Below are positions 22,510-34,075 of a stretch of 64,000 bases of DNA, one piece after another. Each line of letters starts with the position of its first letter. The first letter of the stretch is position 1. A program made the translations under genes and the position numbers. The DNA is from Metaphire vulgaris. Its lineage: Eukaryota; Annelida; Clitellata; Crassiclitellata; Megascolecidae. The notes below the pieces were generated by a model, which was not told the DNA's origin, did no database searches, and saw only the letters and a list, made by a program, of their open reading frames with translations. The stretch covers positions 6,010,684-6,074,683 of the forward strand of contig CM030861.1 in the NCBI GenBank assembly GCA_018105865.1, in the 5' to 3' direction.

Positions 22510-23114
22510 TCTAATACTAACTAGAGGGGGATTACTAGATAGTGAACTAAATTACAGTACATTGAGAATGTTGTGTTTGTCTTATACCACAACTACATGC
22601 TTACCGTATATGTACCTGGTAACTTATGGATGAACCATATAGTATGTACACACTAAATAATAATAATAATAATAATAATAATAAGGGTTTAAAGTGGTTC
22701 AGTAGGGTATGCCCTGTGTGAGAACCACTAAGGAGGGAGGGTTGGACTTAGGAGATTTTGCGTATGTACAGCGTGCAAAGGGGGAGGGGATTGAAAATGT
22801 ATATGGATGAGCCCTTAGTGGGCATATGAGAAATAATAAAATACAGAAGTAGCCTCAACTGCAGAAATAAATTACAGTGTATGCCATTTTTACTGAAATA
22901 TTTTATTTAGTAACACACATTTCCTATAACTCCTTCTCGAGTTACTTAAAAATATGTGCATATTTTACAATAGAGTTATGTTTTATCTCAAGGCAAGGCT
23001 ATTGTAGAAAGTCAACATTCACAGTAGAAGCAAGATCACATGCAATCTGATACAGAAACAAATACAATAAATTCTGGCTGAAAAAATAATATGGGAAACA
23101 GTTACAGAGATCAG
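22510..23114. other. Spacer with an (AAT)n microsatellite
   Basis: An (AAT)n run of about ten units at 22655-22683. A stretch at 22730-22815 carries G-rich subterminal-like sequence but no second end. Nothing else assigned. Confidence 0.4.
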
Positions 23115-23122
23115 TTGTCAAC

Positions 23123-23500
23123 CAGTGTTTATTCTAGCCACTTTGACATTGGGGGGAGTTTGAAATGTTTGGGGGGAGAAGGTTTGTCTGCTCAAAAAAC
23201 TTGACGAGCAAAAAAAGGTCATCTCCTGATATTAGATTTTTCTCGGAAGTGGTGACAAGCAAAAAAGGTCATTGCATCTTCTTCACATGCTCTAATGCTC
23301 TTCTGAATATGGTCATATCCTTATATCCTTATGTTTTCCCCTCTCCTGAATAAACCCCCCTCTCGTCACACTTTGGGGAGGGGAAATTTCCATCCCCCAA
23401 TGCAACATATAGAAGAAGAAAAAAAATTTTTTTTTGGGGGGGGGGGGAATTTTCAAACTTTGCAGGGGGGAATCCCCCAAAGGGCCTAGAATAAACACTG
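23123..23500. mobile_element. CAGTGTTTATTCTAG-ended MITE, copy 1
   Basis: Inverted ends CAGTGTTTATTCTAGCC and complement of CAGTGTTTATTCTAGGCC. The 9-bp gttgtcaac occurs on both sides (23114-23122 and 23501-23509), i.e. an 8-bp duplication plus one base. Two GAC(A/G)AGCAAAAAAGGTCAT motifs (23202-23224 and 23253-23273). A shorter copy is at 59226-59419. Confidence 0.92.
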
Positions 23501-23509
23501 GTTGTCAAC

Positions 23510-24655
23510 AATTAAGGTCACACAGCAATCAATTACTATACTGTATTTGTTATTCATTTTACTGTTTTGATGCTAGCGTTACATCGTCTGACAATAATTA
23601 AGCTTCATTTGTGCTCCCGTATGTTGAAGATCTTAGCAAATATTACATACCGGTAATACAACAAGAATCATACAAGATTTCTTGACTAGAACCCAGCATT
23701 GTGCAGGACTTAATTTTATATATAAATGCATGTGTTTGTGTATGCATGCTTCAGAGAAATGAAGAATAATGTCAGAAAGTATCAGGTAGAGAAACATCCA
23801 TTTATACAGCTTTGTAAAATTCTACGATGGATTGACTATTATGAGGCTAAATAGTTTTATACTTTTAAATACTGTTGGCTTGTTCCATTAACTGCTTCAC
23901 TGGAAAATTTGCCTCTAAATTAATTTAGAATAAAAATCTGATTCTATATTCATCTAGAATCAACATCTGCCTCTCATTTCTCGAAATCCATCGCAACACT
24001 GCCAACATGAATAGCTTTAAACCACATTCAGCGCCTGGGACGTATATTATTGCACCCCAAATATGGCCATCTCCTGGGCCTGGGATGTATACCGTATGTT
24101 CTATATTCTATAGGCCATTAGCCTGTAACACAATGATCGGCCTAGCCAGAAAAATCGGACGGGCACCGAATATGTTAATAACAGCAGTCTTGGTAATGAT
24201 TCAAAATTCAAGAAATTATCCAAAACTCTTGTCAGCATCTCCAGCACTAAAAATTCTAAACGTCAAGCATGGTGTCAAGTAACACTCTTTAGTGACTATC
24301 AAAACGACCATCAGCTATAATACTCTTCAATCATTAAATTAGCTGTGTAAGCCACTACTCGGTCATTAGCTACAATGCTTATAGCAATATCAGATATACA
24401 CAATTCAAAAAGCAATCTCAACAGATGACTGACATCTCAAACACCATCAAGTTCACCAACACAATCATTCTGTTTGGCTTTGAAATTTGTTATCTAATCC
24501 TAAGCCTACATCCTATGCCATCCACAAATTAATGTAGCTGCTGATAGCAGCTGTTGCTCAATGCATACTGCCAGAATGCCTATAACCGTCCAATTAAAAC
24601 GAAGTGAAATTTGAAGTAACACTGAAGCTTATGGTTCTGTAACTGCAAATAAATA
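23510..24655. other. Non-coding, nothing assigned
   Basis: AT-rich. A plus-strand open stretch at 24007-24282 has no splice support and no recognisable similarity. No repeat ends found. Confidence 0.3.
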
Positions 24656-24659
24656 AATA

Positions 24660-25354
24660 CCGTAAAATCACAAGTATAATGCATGCAGGAGTATAATATG
24701 CACGACTTTCTGGGGTGAGGTCTAAAGGTAAAATCGATTTTCACGAATATAATGCACACCCCTAAATCTCAACACTTGGTAACATTCTACTTGACCACCG
24801 GTAAGTTTATTGTATTGAACAGAACTGTGAATGTTGTAAATGTCAAAAGGTTCACTGGTAGAAGTTCCTGAGCCTGTGTTTACTGCAATGAATGGGAAAA
24901 ATGTGTACCCTGGTATCATTTTAAACAGAGATTCCACTTCTAGACTGTCGTTAATTACAGGCTGGGTCAGGCTGCAGTGAAACCTGCCTTTATATAACTG
25001 ATTAGTAGCCAGAAAATTGTCTCTCTCCATCTCTCCTTCTGACAGCAGACTCTTTGTACTAACAATAGACTAAGTTGTCAATAAAATCATTAATGCGGTT
25101 CCAAGTCGTCATCCCTCTCCGCCGCTTTTCTAAAAAATTGGCTATCTCAATTTCTCTCCATCTCCCCCATTAATGTCATCTGCTACGCTATTCAATGATA
25201 CGCTAAACGCTATTGAAAGTGCTAGTAAAGTTAAGTCTTTGGGGAAAATAGAAGAAAATTTATCTAATTTTGGTATTATATGAATATACAGTAATACACA
25301 CTTTATGGAAAATTCTCAGTTTAAAAAGTGCGCTTTATACTCGAGGTTTTACAG
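24660..25354. mobile_element. TA-target MITE (Tc1/pogo-like ends)
   Basis: Left end CCGTAAAATCACAAGTATAAT and right end complement of CTGTAAAACCTCGAGTATAA. TA dinucleotides flank it (24658-24659, 25355-25356). No transposase frame. Confidence 0.65.
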
Positions 25355-25669
25355 TAATCCATTTTAAAACTGCAATTTCCTATGCTGCATCCAGACAATA
25401 ACAGGACCTGCAGGAACTGTCAAAATCCAAAACAAAGTCAAATTCTAAAACCAATCCTCCTACTGTAATTCTAAACTTATAAATGGACAACATAAAGACA
25501 TACTGTATTATAACCTAGAGACCCTATTTTTCTGTGTATAAAACAGACTTGTGTATTAGAAGTGGAAAAACATGATAATTATAATTCAAGTGGTCCAATG
25601 TAAAACCAAAAATAGTCATGATCGTAAATATAGAATTAAGTGGATTGAAAATAAACAAAACACAATCAC

Positions 25670-25850
25670 AAAAGAATCCGGTGGCGCCGTTTCCGGCGGC
25701 CAAGCATGCTCCTGTGCATGCCTCGGAAAAGCGTCGTTCTGGGCGGTTCGGCGATATGTTGCGCTGTTTTAGCGCAAAAATAGTGACCTTCCCGTCATTT
25801 AAGTGGATTCGGGTGGAAAATAATTCGTCGCCTGTCTGGTCCGCCAATAT
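25670..25850. other. GC- and CpG-rich island, function unknown
   Basis: A stretch much richer in G+C and CpG than its surroundings (gtggcgccgtttccggcggcc and similar). It is open on both strands for about 80 codons, but neither frame resembles a known protein. It could be a piece of an unrecognised transposon or an exon. Confidence 0.3.
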
Positions 25851-25865
25851 CAAAGAATCAATAAA

Positions 25866-26147
25866 TCCGTTCTAATTGTAACCTGGAATAACAAATAAAA
25901 ACGGGAGTCCGCATCTCAAGTTCTCACAACATCCGCGGAATTTACAACATCTCATCCCGTGTTTTGTTCCTTTGACGTGCCTTATACAGGAAAGGGATTG
26001 CTGTCGTGTAGGCGTTTGGCGGCGATTTCGTCGTTTCCATCAGGGCTGACTTTACGCTGTCTAAATCGGCATGAAGCGCTTTGACTTCGACCTTAAATCG
26101 CAAATGACGGCGCTATAGAAGTCGTCAAGAAGATAAAGATAAAGATA
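25866..26147 (+). mobile_element. 5'-truncated non-LTR retrotransposon 3' end
   Basis: Ends with gacggcgctatagaagtcgt and a (GATAAA)n tail. A 14-bp duplication, aaagaatcaataaa, is present at 25852-25865 and 26148-26161, which shows retroposition. Confidence 0.8.
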
Positions 26148-26161
26148 AAAGAATCAATAAA

Positions 26162-26920
26162 ATAACAAATAAATAAATACAAATAATTATAAGAATAAAT
26201 AAACATGTACTGCATGTCTCAAAAGCAATCTATGATTGCTTTTGATTCTGATTCAATTCAACTGATTCAGTAGCTTGCTTACACTAACAAAGCACAAGTA
26301 TGCTGTTAAACAATTTCATTAATGGGTGTACTGTAGTTTGTTAAAAAATTTGACTGCAAAAAAGCAGAATTTTACTTTAAATGACAAACAGGGCACCTAT
26401 TTTAAAATTTATAAGCATGTAAGTATACTCAGAAATTGTGCAAAATGCACATGTGTACATAATCTGATGCACCTATTAAACCCATACAAGTACACACAAT
26501 ATGATAGCACGAATGCTGCAGAAGCAGGGCTACAAAACAATTCATGTGAAACTTTTATCAATAAAAACAAAATATCCTTCAAAGTAATGAGTATTATGAG
26601 CATATAAATCGTATAATTGAGACTTTGAACTTCAAGTCTTGCAAACTAGAGCTACAGAATCAAAGTGGACAATCAGTCAACAAGCAATAAGACCATAATT
26701 CGAATGTTTGTGGATAAATTGAGAACTGGCTGTAAAATTGATCATTTTAAAATTGGTATTGTTTTCACAAAGGAAGACAAGTGGACAAGACAAGTCAAAA
26801 CCCTTGAATGCCTGAAATGTTATTCTATGTTTTGCGATAGCTCACAAATGGTTAAATTACGGCTTCAGATTTAAGTACAGGTTTGTGCAATATTCATCAA
26901 TTATCCAAATGATTTCAAAA
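26162..26920. other. Non-coding, nothing assigned
   Basis: AT-rich spacer; no exon or repeat recognised. Confidence 0.3.
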
Positions 26921-26926
26921 TGATAA

Positions 26927-27115
26927 TCTTCATCATCATCATCATCACCATCAATAACCGTGGGCTAAACACCAGCTGGTGTCTGATGCCATTATAATAG
27001 TTTTGTCCAAATCCTTTCTGTTTGCAGCTACATACCATAGTTCTTGCAGGCATTTTCCACACAAATCACCAATGTCATCACACCATTCCCTGTGCGGAAA
27101 ATGATGCCAACCTTG
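26927..27115 (-). mobile_element. RTE/Nimb-like retrotransposon 3' end
   Basis: Minus-strand frame reads REWCDDIGDLCGK, then LQELWYVAANRKDLD, and ends SWCLAHGY with a stop, followed by a (GATGAT)n tail. W-DDI, then L-R near a final HGY stop, is typical of these ORF C-termini. Confidence 0.6.
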
Positions 27116-27642
27116 TTAACAGAAATGTGAAAGAACAAAACATGAAAATATTTAATAGAAGCACAAGTGAGTGACTAGGTCTTATCACAAAATTGACTCC
27201 ATACTCCCGTCACCCAACTTCATGCAACTTCTTCAAAAGAATTACAACAATCTCACCTAAGGCTGTGACTACGTCATAACTAAATCTACGTTCAAGTCAA
27301 CATTTTCAGAAATTTAGTTAACAAAACAGAAAAATAACAAGTTAAACACCCAACAAAACTCACGCTAGAAGCAGAAATCAGCGTAAAGTATGCAGTAACA
27401 AAATAACTACCGGTAACATACACAGAATACTAAGCAGGGTGAAGATGATTTTAGTCACTGAATTAAATCATGATTTAACTCAGCAATAAAAATCGCTTAG
27501 TAATGCTAGCAAACAGTGGTTGCATTAAGCCAATAGGTCACTTATAACTGCAGATGACAATGACAATAGCAGTATGAATATGTCTGCATACAGTACTGAA
27601 TATGTCTGCATACAGTACTGAATATGTCTGCTGTGCTTATAC

Positions 27643-27732
27643 CTACATACATGGATACATTTTGCCTCAGTAGCTCCACCCAGCAGTCCCACTGTCCCAG
27701 CTCAGGCAGAGGCAGGAAGGTGCCGAAGCTGC
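27643..27732 (-). CDS. Candidate internal exon, gene unknown
   Basis: A 90-nt minus-strand segment bounded by a good acceptor (ttttcttctag) and a donor (gtataag). It is open only in a phase-1 to phase-1 frame: SFGTFLPLPELGQWDCW followed by VELLRQNVSMYV. Length is a multiple of three. No neighbouring exon was found and I do not recognise the peptide. Confidence 0.3.
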
Positions 27733-28079
27733 CTAGAAGAAAAGCCGATGTCAGCACTTAATTAAAGATAACAGTGTAGTCAAAAGTTGTCACAGATCTG
27801 CAGCAATACACAGTATACTAAGATATCTGATTTTTTAAGTAAAGACACTGAATGATAGTTGCTTGCAGAAAAAGAGGCGGTATATGGAGTTGTTACAATG
27901 TTACAGTTACTGCCATGTGTTACTGGTAAAACTGGCAGCACCGCAATGTGCAAGATTGGTAGTGAAATGGCAGCATTGGTAGCATGCATGAAAGAGCACA
28001 TGCAGAAAGTATCACACCAGCTTAAAAATTGTCTGTCTGTTCTGCTGACACTACTACATACAATTGTGCTATGCTAGAT

Positions 28080-28879
28080 CAGGGTTTCCCGAACATTTGG
28101 GAACCACGGCCCACTTCAGTGGATTTGTAACGTGCCACATACCTAATAATAGCATGTGATATTTTTTAATGCATTAGGCCATCTGGTGAATGTTAGTTGA
28201 AAAGAATCTTCTGAGATTTGAATAAATGGGAAAACAAAAGCTCTGATTAAATTTGAATGAAAATATGACAAATATATGAGGCAGAATTATTCATATTTTT
28301 ACCAAATAAGACAAAATGAGAGAAACATCGATATTGAAATTTCTTGAAAATTATCTTTCTTTAAATTTTGCCAGGAACATACCTGTGTTATGCTTCCTAA
28401 AAATCCTATGAGCATGGCAAAACTCGCTTACTGCCAAGAATTATTTTCATTTAACGAGATTCCCTATTGTTAGTGGAGTTTCAGATCAAAATGGTCGGAA
28501 TATGCTTTTCTTGAGTCACTGCAAAATATGATTATTTTAAAAAGTGCTATAGACCAGATTTGGCCAAACTTTTTGGAAATGTGCAACTCCCTTTAGCAGC
28601 TTTGTAACATGCTGCAACCCTGCAAACTTGTATTCAACTAAAATTGGATAAAACACTAATCATTTTAATATATTAAGCTGTGTAATGTGTATACATGGAA
28701 GATTGCAGGCATACACATTTCTTAAAACCTAAGCCTACTTGCAACTTTCAAGGCTTGTAACATTGTGGTATTGGTTAGAAAAGGAAACTTTAGAATCTAA
28801 TTTCACACCACCCCGCTACCCACAAGACTGAGCCCTGCGACCCACTTTTGGATCGTGACCCACAGTTTGGAAAACACTG
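28080..28879. mobile_element. hAT-like non-autonomous element
   Basis: Ends CAGGGTTTCCCGAACATTTG and complement of CAGTGTTTTCCAAACTGTG. Flanks tgctagat and cgttagat match at 6 of 8. Its right 330 bp is homologous, inverted, to 58407-59047 and preserves the site into which another MITE later inserted there. Confidence 0.75.
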
Positions 28880-28889
28880 CGTTAGATTA

Positions 28890-29641
28890 ATTATTTTTGA
28901 TGCAGTATCAGAATTAATATGAACTACTTTCACCTAAAACTGCCTATTTTTAAATAATGGCATGTAAAAAATATGTAAAGTAAACGCATGTTGCGAAGAT
29001 TTTGATAAAATGGAAAAAAAGAAATTTAAATTTTAAAAATCCCATTTAAATTTTTTTTAAAATCTGATCTTTTTTATATTAAAAAATCATGATTTTCATC
29101 AACCGTGATACTAACATAATTTTCAGCAAAAACCACTTGAACCTAACTTCTAAACATGCCCAGATTACGAGTATCAGGGTCTGTTTCAGGTTCTGTCCAA
29201 ATATTAAAAATGCTTTAAATGGATGTAATTCCTCATATGCAAATTTTGCCAACTCAAATTCTCTCATACCAGTTGCATATTTGTTAAAATACAGCCAAAC
29301 CCTTCAGCATTAAATGACAAGTAAAAATAGCAATGAATAATTTAGCTATTATGATGGCACGACAACAGCAAAATACATAACAAAATACAAGTGGCACAGA
29401 AGCAATTCCAAATTCAGTAGTTTAGTGACAACTGCAAAAGATCTAACTGCATGGTACAATATCAAAAGATGCAAGCATTTGCACAGAAAACTTCAACATA
29501 AATCTTGAAATGCCAAATTAATTATGAAAGATTTCAGTAGATTATTGTGTCCCGGCTTGTAATACAGCATTAGTGAATGCCAAACCCACATCCAATCACG
29601 TAGATCTACCCGATTTCTTGGATGCTGTGTGTGGGTGTGTG
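28890..29641. other. 3' flank of the SOCS gene
   Basis: AT-rich, no exon or element end seen. Probably includes the 3' untranslated region of the SOCS6-like gene on the minus strand. Confidence 0.4.
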
Positions 29642-30889
29642 TCAGTATTGGCTTTCTTCTAGCCATCCCTTAATACTAATAGGCAGGGGCAACTGCTGAA
29701 TGTGATCGACCCGCGTGTACTGCCGAATGACAAAACGGCACAGGTATTGCAGCGACCTGACCTGCGCAAATCTCGACACTGGTTTAGCCAACCTCACGGG
29801 AAACGACGGCGAGCCGGGCAGTCGCGCACGCGAGTAACAGAACACACCCGACTGTGAGTCAGTCATCGAGTGCTCGATCAGATCAACGATCGAACTGTAG
29901 CCCTCCGATTCGTGCTGCGCGTAGAAGCTAAATACCCCGTTGCAGTGCTCGATGCGCGTGTGCAGAGTGCGGCTGTACGAACGAAAACTTAGGCTCAGAA
30001 GGTATCGTTCGTCCGAGCTGTCACGAACCAAGAAAGCTCCATCTATTTGATTAGCCAACTTCTCTTCGGCCTCCACTCGGGTGATGGGACCCCAGTACCA
30101 GCCATATTTGGAGAGGCGAAACAGTTCCTGCGACAGGCTCCATCCTTTTGGCATCTCCTTGACACGGTCGTAGAATGGCTGGGTCGGCTGCACGGGCAGC
30201 GTCTCGAAGGTGACCTCACCATGGAAATCGCAGCCGAGTTGGTGATGGGTTAACAGGTGGTCAGAGCAGCTCGGGCCGGGCACCGAGTCTGAGATGCTGT
30301 CGCTCGCCAGACTGTGGGCGCACGCCGCGTCGCATGTCATGGCCTGACTGCTGCTGCTGACCGGGGCAGACGCGTGCCCATATTCGGCGTCTATAGGCAG
30401 TATGTCGCGCACTTTGTCCTCTTCGCTTTGCGAAAATTCAAAGTCCGAGGAATCGAACTCTGAAGGCGACTGATCTGGTTTCTTGTGACAGTGCTGGCAG
30501 ATCAGTCCGGATTTTTTGGCACTTGACACCGGCTCAGAGGCAACGAGATCCTGCACGACGGGGGTCTGGCTTCTGCCGAGACGGCGGATACACCGAGACC
30601 CAGCACAACAGCTCAGACATTCATCCGAGTAGGCCGGCCGGATCGGTTTGTCGATGTGTCGAGGTCGCGACCTCCAACTACTACAAACTGCCACTACACT
30701 TTCGGTGTTATAACTGTGATGGCACTCAGTTTCATTGTTTGATTTTTCACACTTTGATGCAAACTTACGACGCAAAACAGCCAAAAGGCCTCGGCTGCGT
30801 CTAAATGGCGATCTCGATTCTGCAACCTGATGCTCAACACTTGATCTGAAGGATCTCTGAGGGCTGGAATATGCCTCAATGCTCGACAT
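29642..30889 (-). CDS. SOCS6: Suppressor of cytokine signalling, SOCS6-like
   Basis: An uninterrupted minus-strand frame of 415 codons from ATG at 30889; an earlier in-frame ATG at 30952 would add 21 residues. Just upstream is an acceptor-like tttag, and the gap to any promoter suggests a 5' non-coding exon. Numbering from 30952: a long Ser/Arg-rich N-terminal region, a Cys cluster, acidic SDFEFSQSEED near 165-180, the MPKGWSLSQELFRLSKYGW linker, and an SH2 domain about 285-390 with FLVRDSSD holding the phosphotyrosine-binding Arg (about 310). A SOCS box about 391-436 has PVSRFAQVRSLQYLCRF and PLPISIKGWLEE. The SH2 and linker are closest to vertebrate SOCS6 from memory; the family recruits elongin B/C and cullin-5 to degrade SH2-bound signalling proteins. 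All coding sequence after the start is in one exon, as in vertebrate SOCS6. Higher GC than its surroundings. SOCS7 is the alternative. Confidence 0.92.
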   Translation of the reverse strand: MSSIEAYSSPQRSFRSSVEHQVAESRSPFRRSRGLLAVLRRKFASKCEKSNNETECHHSYNTESVVAVCSSWRSRPRHIDKPIRPAYSDECLSCCAGSRCIRRLGRSQTPVVQDLVASEPVSSAKKSGLICQHCHKKPDQSPSEFDSSDFEFSQSEEDKVRDILPIDAEYGHASAPVSSSSQAMTCDAACAHSLASDSISDSVPGPSCSDHLLTHHQLGCDFHGEVTFETLPVQPTQPFYDRVKEMPKGWSLSQELFRLSKYGWYWGPITRVEAEEKLANQIDGAFLVRDSSDERYLLSLSFRSYSRTLHTRIEHCNGVFSFYAQHESEGYSSIVDLIEHSMTDSQSGVFCYSRARLPGSPSFPVRLAKPVSRFAQVRSLQYLCRFVIRQYTRVDHIQQLPLPISIKGWLEESQY

Positions 30890-30959
30890 TTCGGAAAGTG
30901 TCGTAATTCTAAATGATGCAGCAAAGCATAAATTACCAAATAACTTATTCAAGAAATTT

Positions 30960-31375
30960 GTACATAATTAAGCAATTCCATGTACCTCAAATGAGAAATG
31001 AATATAGCAGAGGTGGCAAACCCTCGATCCATATACTAAATAAATTTTATTGGTCCTATTTAGGCATACAATATTGAATCATGAATAAGACTTAGTTTTT
31101 ATGCTTAATTTAATAGTAAAAATTACTTTAAACAGCTGATTAATTGTAACTGTTACCAGTTACTATCATTACATAACTGCAGTGACTGCACTACTATTGA
31201 AAACAATATGCAAAAGACAACAGAATACGCAGCTCTCCACATGCTGATCAAAATTTATAATGGCCCACTTGTAACAAAAGGTTGGCCACCCCTGGAATAC
31301 ACAATTAGCTGTTCGGTAGAAAGACTTCATTCATGTATTTCTCATATTTTGATTCCACGCTTTCTTTCACGCATC
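30960..31375. other. 5' flank or intron of the SOCS gene
   Basis: AT-rich, nothing assigned. Precedes a retroelement fragment. Confidence 0.3.
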
Positions 31376-31379
31376 ATAC

Positions 31380-32075
31380 AGATAGCATCTGTAAAGTAGC
31401 TAACCACCACCTTCATGATTTATATCGTATTAGAAAATTTCTCAATAAACCTGCACTAATGCTCTTGTCAAATGCCTTTAGTGTCTAGCCCTCTGGATTA
31501 CTGTAACTCCCTTCTTTTTGGCATTTTGGCATCACTAAATCTCTAACCTTCAACAAATTCAAAATGCACTAGCTTGGGTAGCTTCAAAAACCCCAAAACG
31601 TGAGCACATAACCCCAGTTCATCTAAACTGGTTTCCAATTAAAGAAAGGATAGACTTTAAAATCTGCCTCCTGGTATATAAAACACTTTATTATAAGGAA
31701 CATACTTGTAGTTACCTCCTTTCAAAACTTCCTGTACAAACAAACAAATATTCGACCAGATCCTCATCTGCAATAGTTCTCTCCCTCTCCCATACTCGGG
31801 ACAGTTCCTGGTTCTCGTACTTTCTCAGTGGCCGCCCCCAAACTCTGGAACTCATTGCCTCAGCATGTGCGCATTGCAAATTCATTACAGGTTTTTAGAA
31901 CAAGATTAAAAACCCATCGTTTTGACATGTCTTATCCACCATAGACTGTCACCTGTTTGTCTGGCTGGATACCCTGAATTTGACCTGGATCTTAAGTGAT
32001 TTTGATTTGGCGTGCCATCGGTTGATGCTGCTGTGCATTATGAAGTGGTGCCATAGAAGTTTAAGATTAGATTAG
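31380..32075 (+). mobile_element. L2-like retrotransposon C-terminal fragment
   Basis: Plus-strand frames with small breaks read LDYCNSLLFGIL, IQNALAWVASKTPKREHITP, LNWFPIKERIDFKICLLVYK and SYLLSKLPVQ. This is the usual sequence of blocks after the reverse-transcriptase core. The 3' end, gtgccatagaagtttaag, is followed by a short (GATTA)n tail. Confidence 0.85.
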
Positions 32076-32534
32076 ATGTGAAAACGTTTTAACTGCATTA
32101 AAATCATAATACTGCGGTGTTGCAATATCAGCAAAGACAATTCAAAGACCTCTCTTGGCCAGGCATGCAGTTAGGTAGTAAAGCAAAAACATGAATGTGC
32201 AGGTATGACGGTAAGATTTTAAGAAACATTCATGTTATTCTTTTAAAACAAACATGTTATTCTTTTAAATTTTAAGAACAGTGCAAAATCATATTAAAAA
32301 TTCCAAACAGTTGTATCCAGTGATAAAGAAATTTTTAAAAATATAACACAGTTTCAACAGTATCCCATGATTCTGAAATAGCTGATCCCATGAAATTCCC
32401 ATTTACCCGCGACCAGATGCAGATCTAATTCTGGTACATTGATACAAATGAATGAATTGAGTGTGAGAAAAAGTTTCTGCAAATCTATCACAATTACAAA
32501 ATTCATAAAAGACAATATGCCACAAGTAAACAAC

Positions 32535-33358
32535 CAGTGAGTGATGTTAATTCTTGTCAGGACTGGTCCTTGTCCTTAAGGACTAAAATGAAGTCCTTGT
32601 CGGTCCAGTCCTTGCAGGTCAGTCCAAGTCCTTGTGACTTAGTCCTTGAAAAGTCCTTGCAAGGACCAAATTAGCTGAATGTCATTTTCAGGCATTTTGA
32701 TTTATATTTACATACTTGCTTCAAGTTATAATTTACTTTAAATGCCATTCATTGGTCTTTTTATAATATCAACAGCAGATCTGAATTTCCTTTCCCTGTT
32801 TGATGTGCTTTAAGTCGAACTCAAGTCACATATTTTTGACACGCTTTACACTTCTAGATAATGCAGGAAGAAAGTTCTTGACACTCCAGAGCACCAATTG
32901 AATGAATACCTGCAGCTCATAAATGCTAGAGATCTAGAAGAACTCTCTGACAATCTTAGATAAATTCCATCTCCTCTCAAAACTCCAGCTTAATTTGTTG
33001 TTTACCTGCAACATCGGCACCAGTTGAACGATAGCTCTCATAAAGTGGACTTCTAAAGAGACCTCATCGTGCCCATATGGCTGATCGGCTACTAGAAACG
33101 CTTGTGTATTTGAAATGCAACATTTCTGTTCACTAGATTATATTTTAGGACATTTTATTGCATTGTAATTTCATGATTTAAATTTAAATGATTTTTGTTT
33201 TTCTTCCATTCCGTTTTTTTCTATCTGACAGGGTTGGTCTTTGTCCTTGATCCTTGTCCTTGAGGCTCAATCCCTGTAGTCCTTGTGTTTTTGGGGTCAG
33301 TACTTGTCCCTGGGGTAAGTTCTTGTCCTTGGGGAATCAGTCCTTGTCAACATCACTG
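32535..33358 (+). mobile_element. hAT element remnant with (TCCTTG)n ends
   Basis: Ends CAGTGAGTGATGTTAATTC and complement of CAGTGATGTTGACAAGGACTG. Flanks taaacaac and taaacagc match at 7 of 8. Subterminal GTCCTTG iterations at both ends. Around 33010-33120 the plus strand encodes a hAT dimerisation remnant: TSAPVER, then a stop, then RPHRAHMADRLLETL. Defective. Confidence 0.85.
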
Positions 33359-33875
33359 TAAACAGCTGTTCTCTTTCATTTTCATTAAATTCACAAAGGC
33401 CCAAACTAGAAGGATTCATTGTAAGTCAACATTGGCAAATATTCCAACAGTTAATTCTTTGCTGACAAAAGCTGGAATAAGTGAAAACTCGACACTCACA
33501 ATAAGCCCAGACTGTGACTGAATCTAGTAGGAGCCTGCCTGCACACATGGGTCCTAAAACAGCGTGCACTAACTATTCACGCCCAGCAAAAGTCAAGACT
33601 AAATCAACAGACGTGCGCAAACTCTCTAGCCAGTTTCATTTTCTCGTGGCGCTACAAAAATATGGACATTTTAAATGACAGAGTCCAACTGTACAACATT
33701 ATCACTAACGGTCGCTTAGATCTGGAAAAATAATCGACTTATGCGATCGACTGAAGCGTTCGCTTCTCACCGACGCTCCACTCACAATCAAATCGAGAAT
33801 TATAACTCAACGGACAACGACATTTCCAGTCGAAATCCAGCATCAGCATCGTCGTCGTCGCCGTTGCTTACTTAT

Positions 33876-33888
33876 GTGCGCATGCGCA
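33876..33888. promoter_or_regulatory. NRF-1-like palindrome
   Basis: tgcgcatgcgcat matches the GCGCATGCGC palindrome known as the NRF-1 site. It lies in a locally CpG-containing stretch (33590-33900) upstream of the SOCS-like gene. A promoter for that gene is plausible but unproven. Confidence 0.3.
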
Positions 33889-33929
33889 TCTCTAAAGACT
33901 GTTCATGTAGCCCTATGTTTTGGGAATCT

Positions 33930-34075
33930 AGATGCACACAGATCCAATCGTCCTACCTATCTAATCTTAAACTTCTATAGCGCCACTTAATTCCGCCGAT
34001 GGCACGCCAAATCACAACCACGCAAGACCAAGTCGAATTCAAGATATCAGGCCGGAAAACCAGTTGAGTCTGTGA
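33930..34075 (-). mobile_element. 3' end of an L2-like retrotransposon, antisense
   Basis: The minus strand reads gtgatttggcgtgccatcgg and then ggcgctatagaagtttaag, as in the 3' end of the copy at 31380-32075. Confidence 0.65.
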
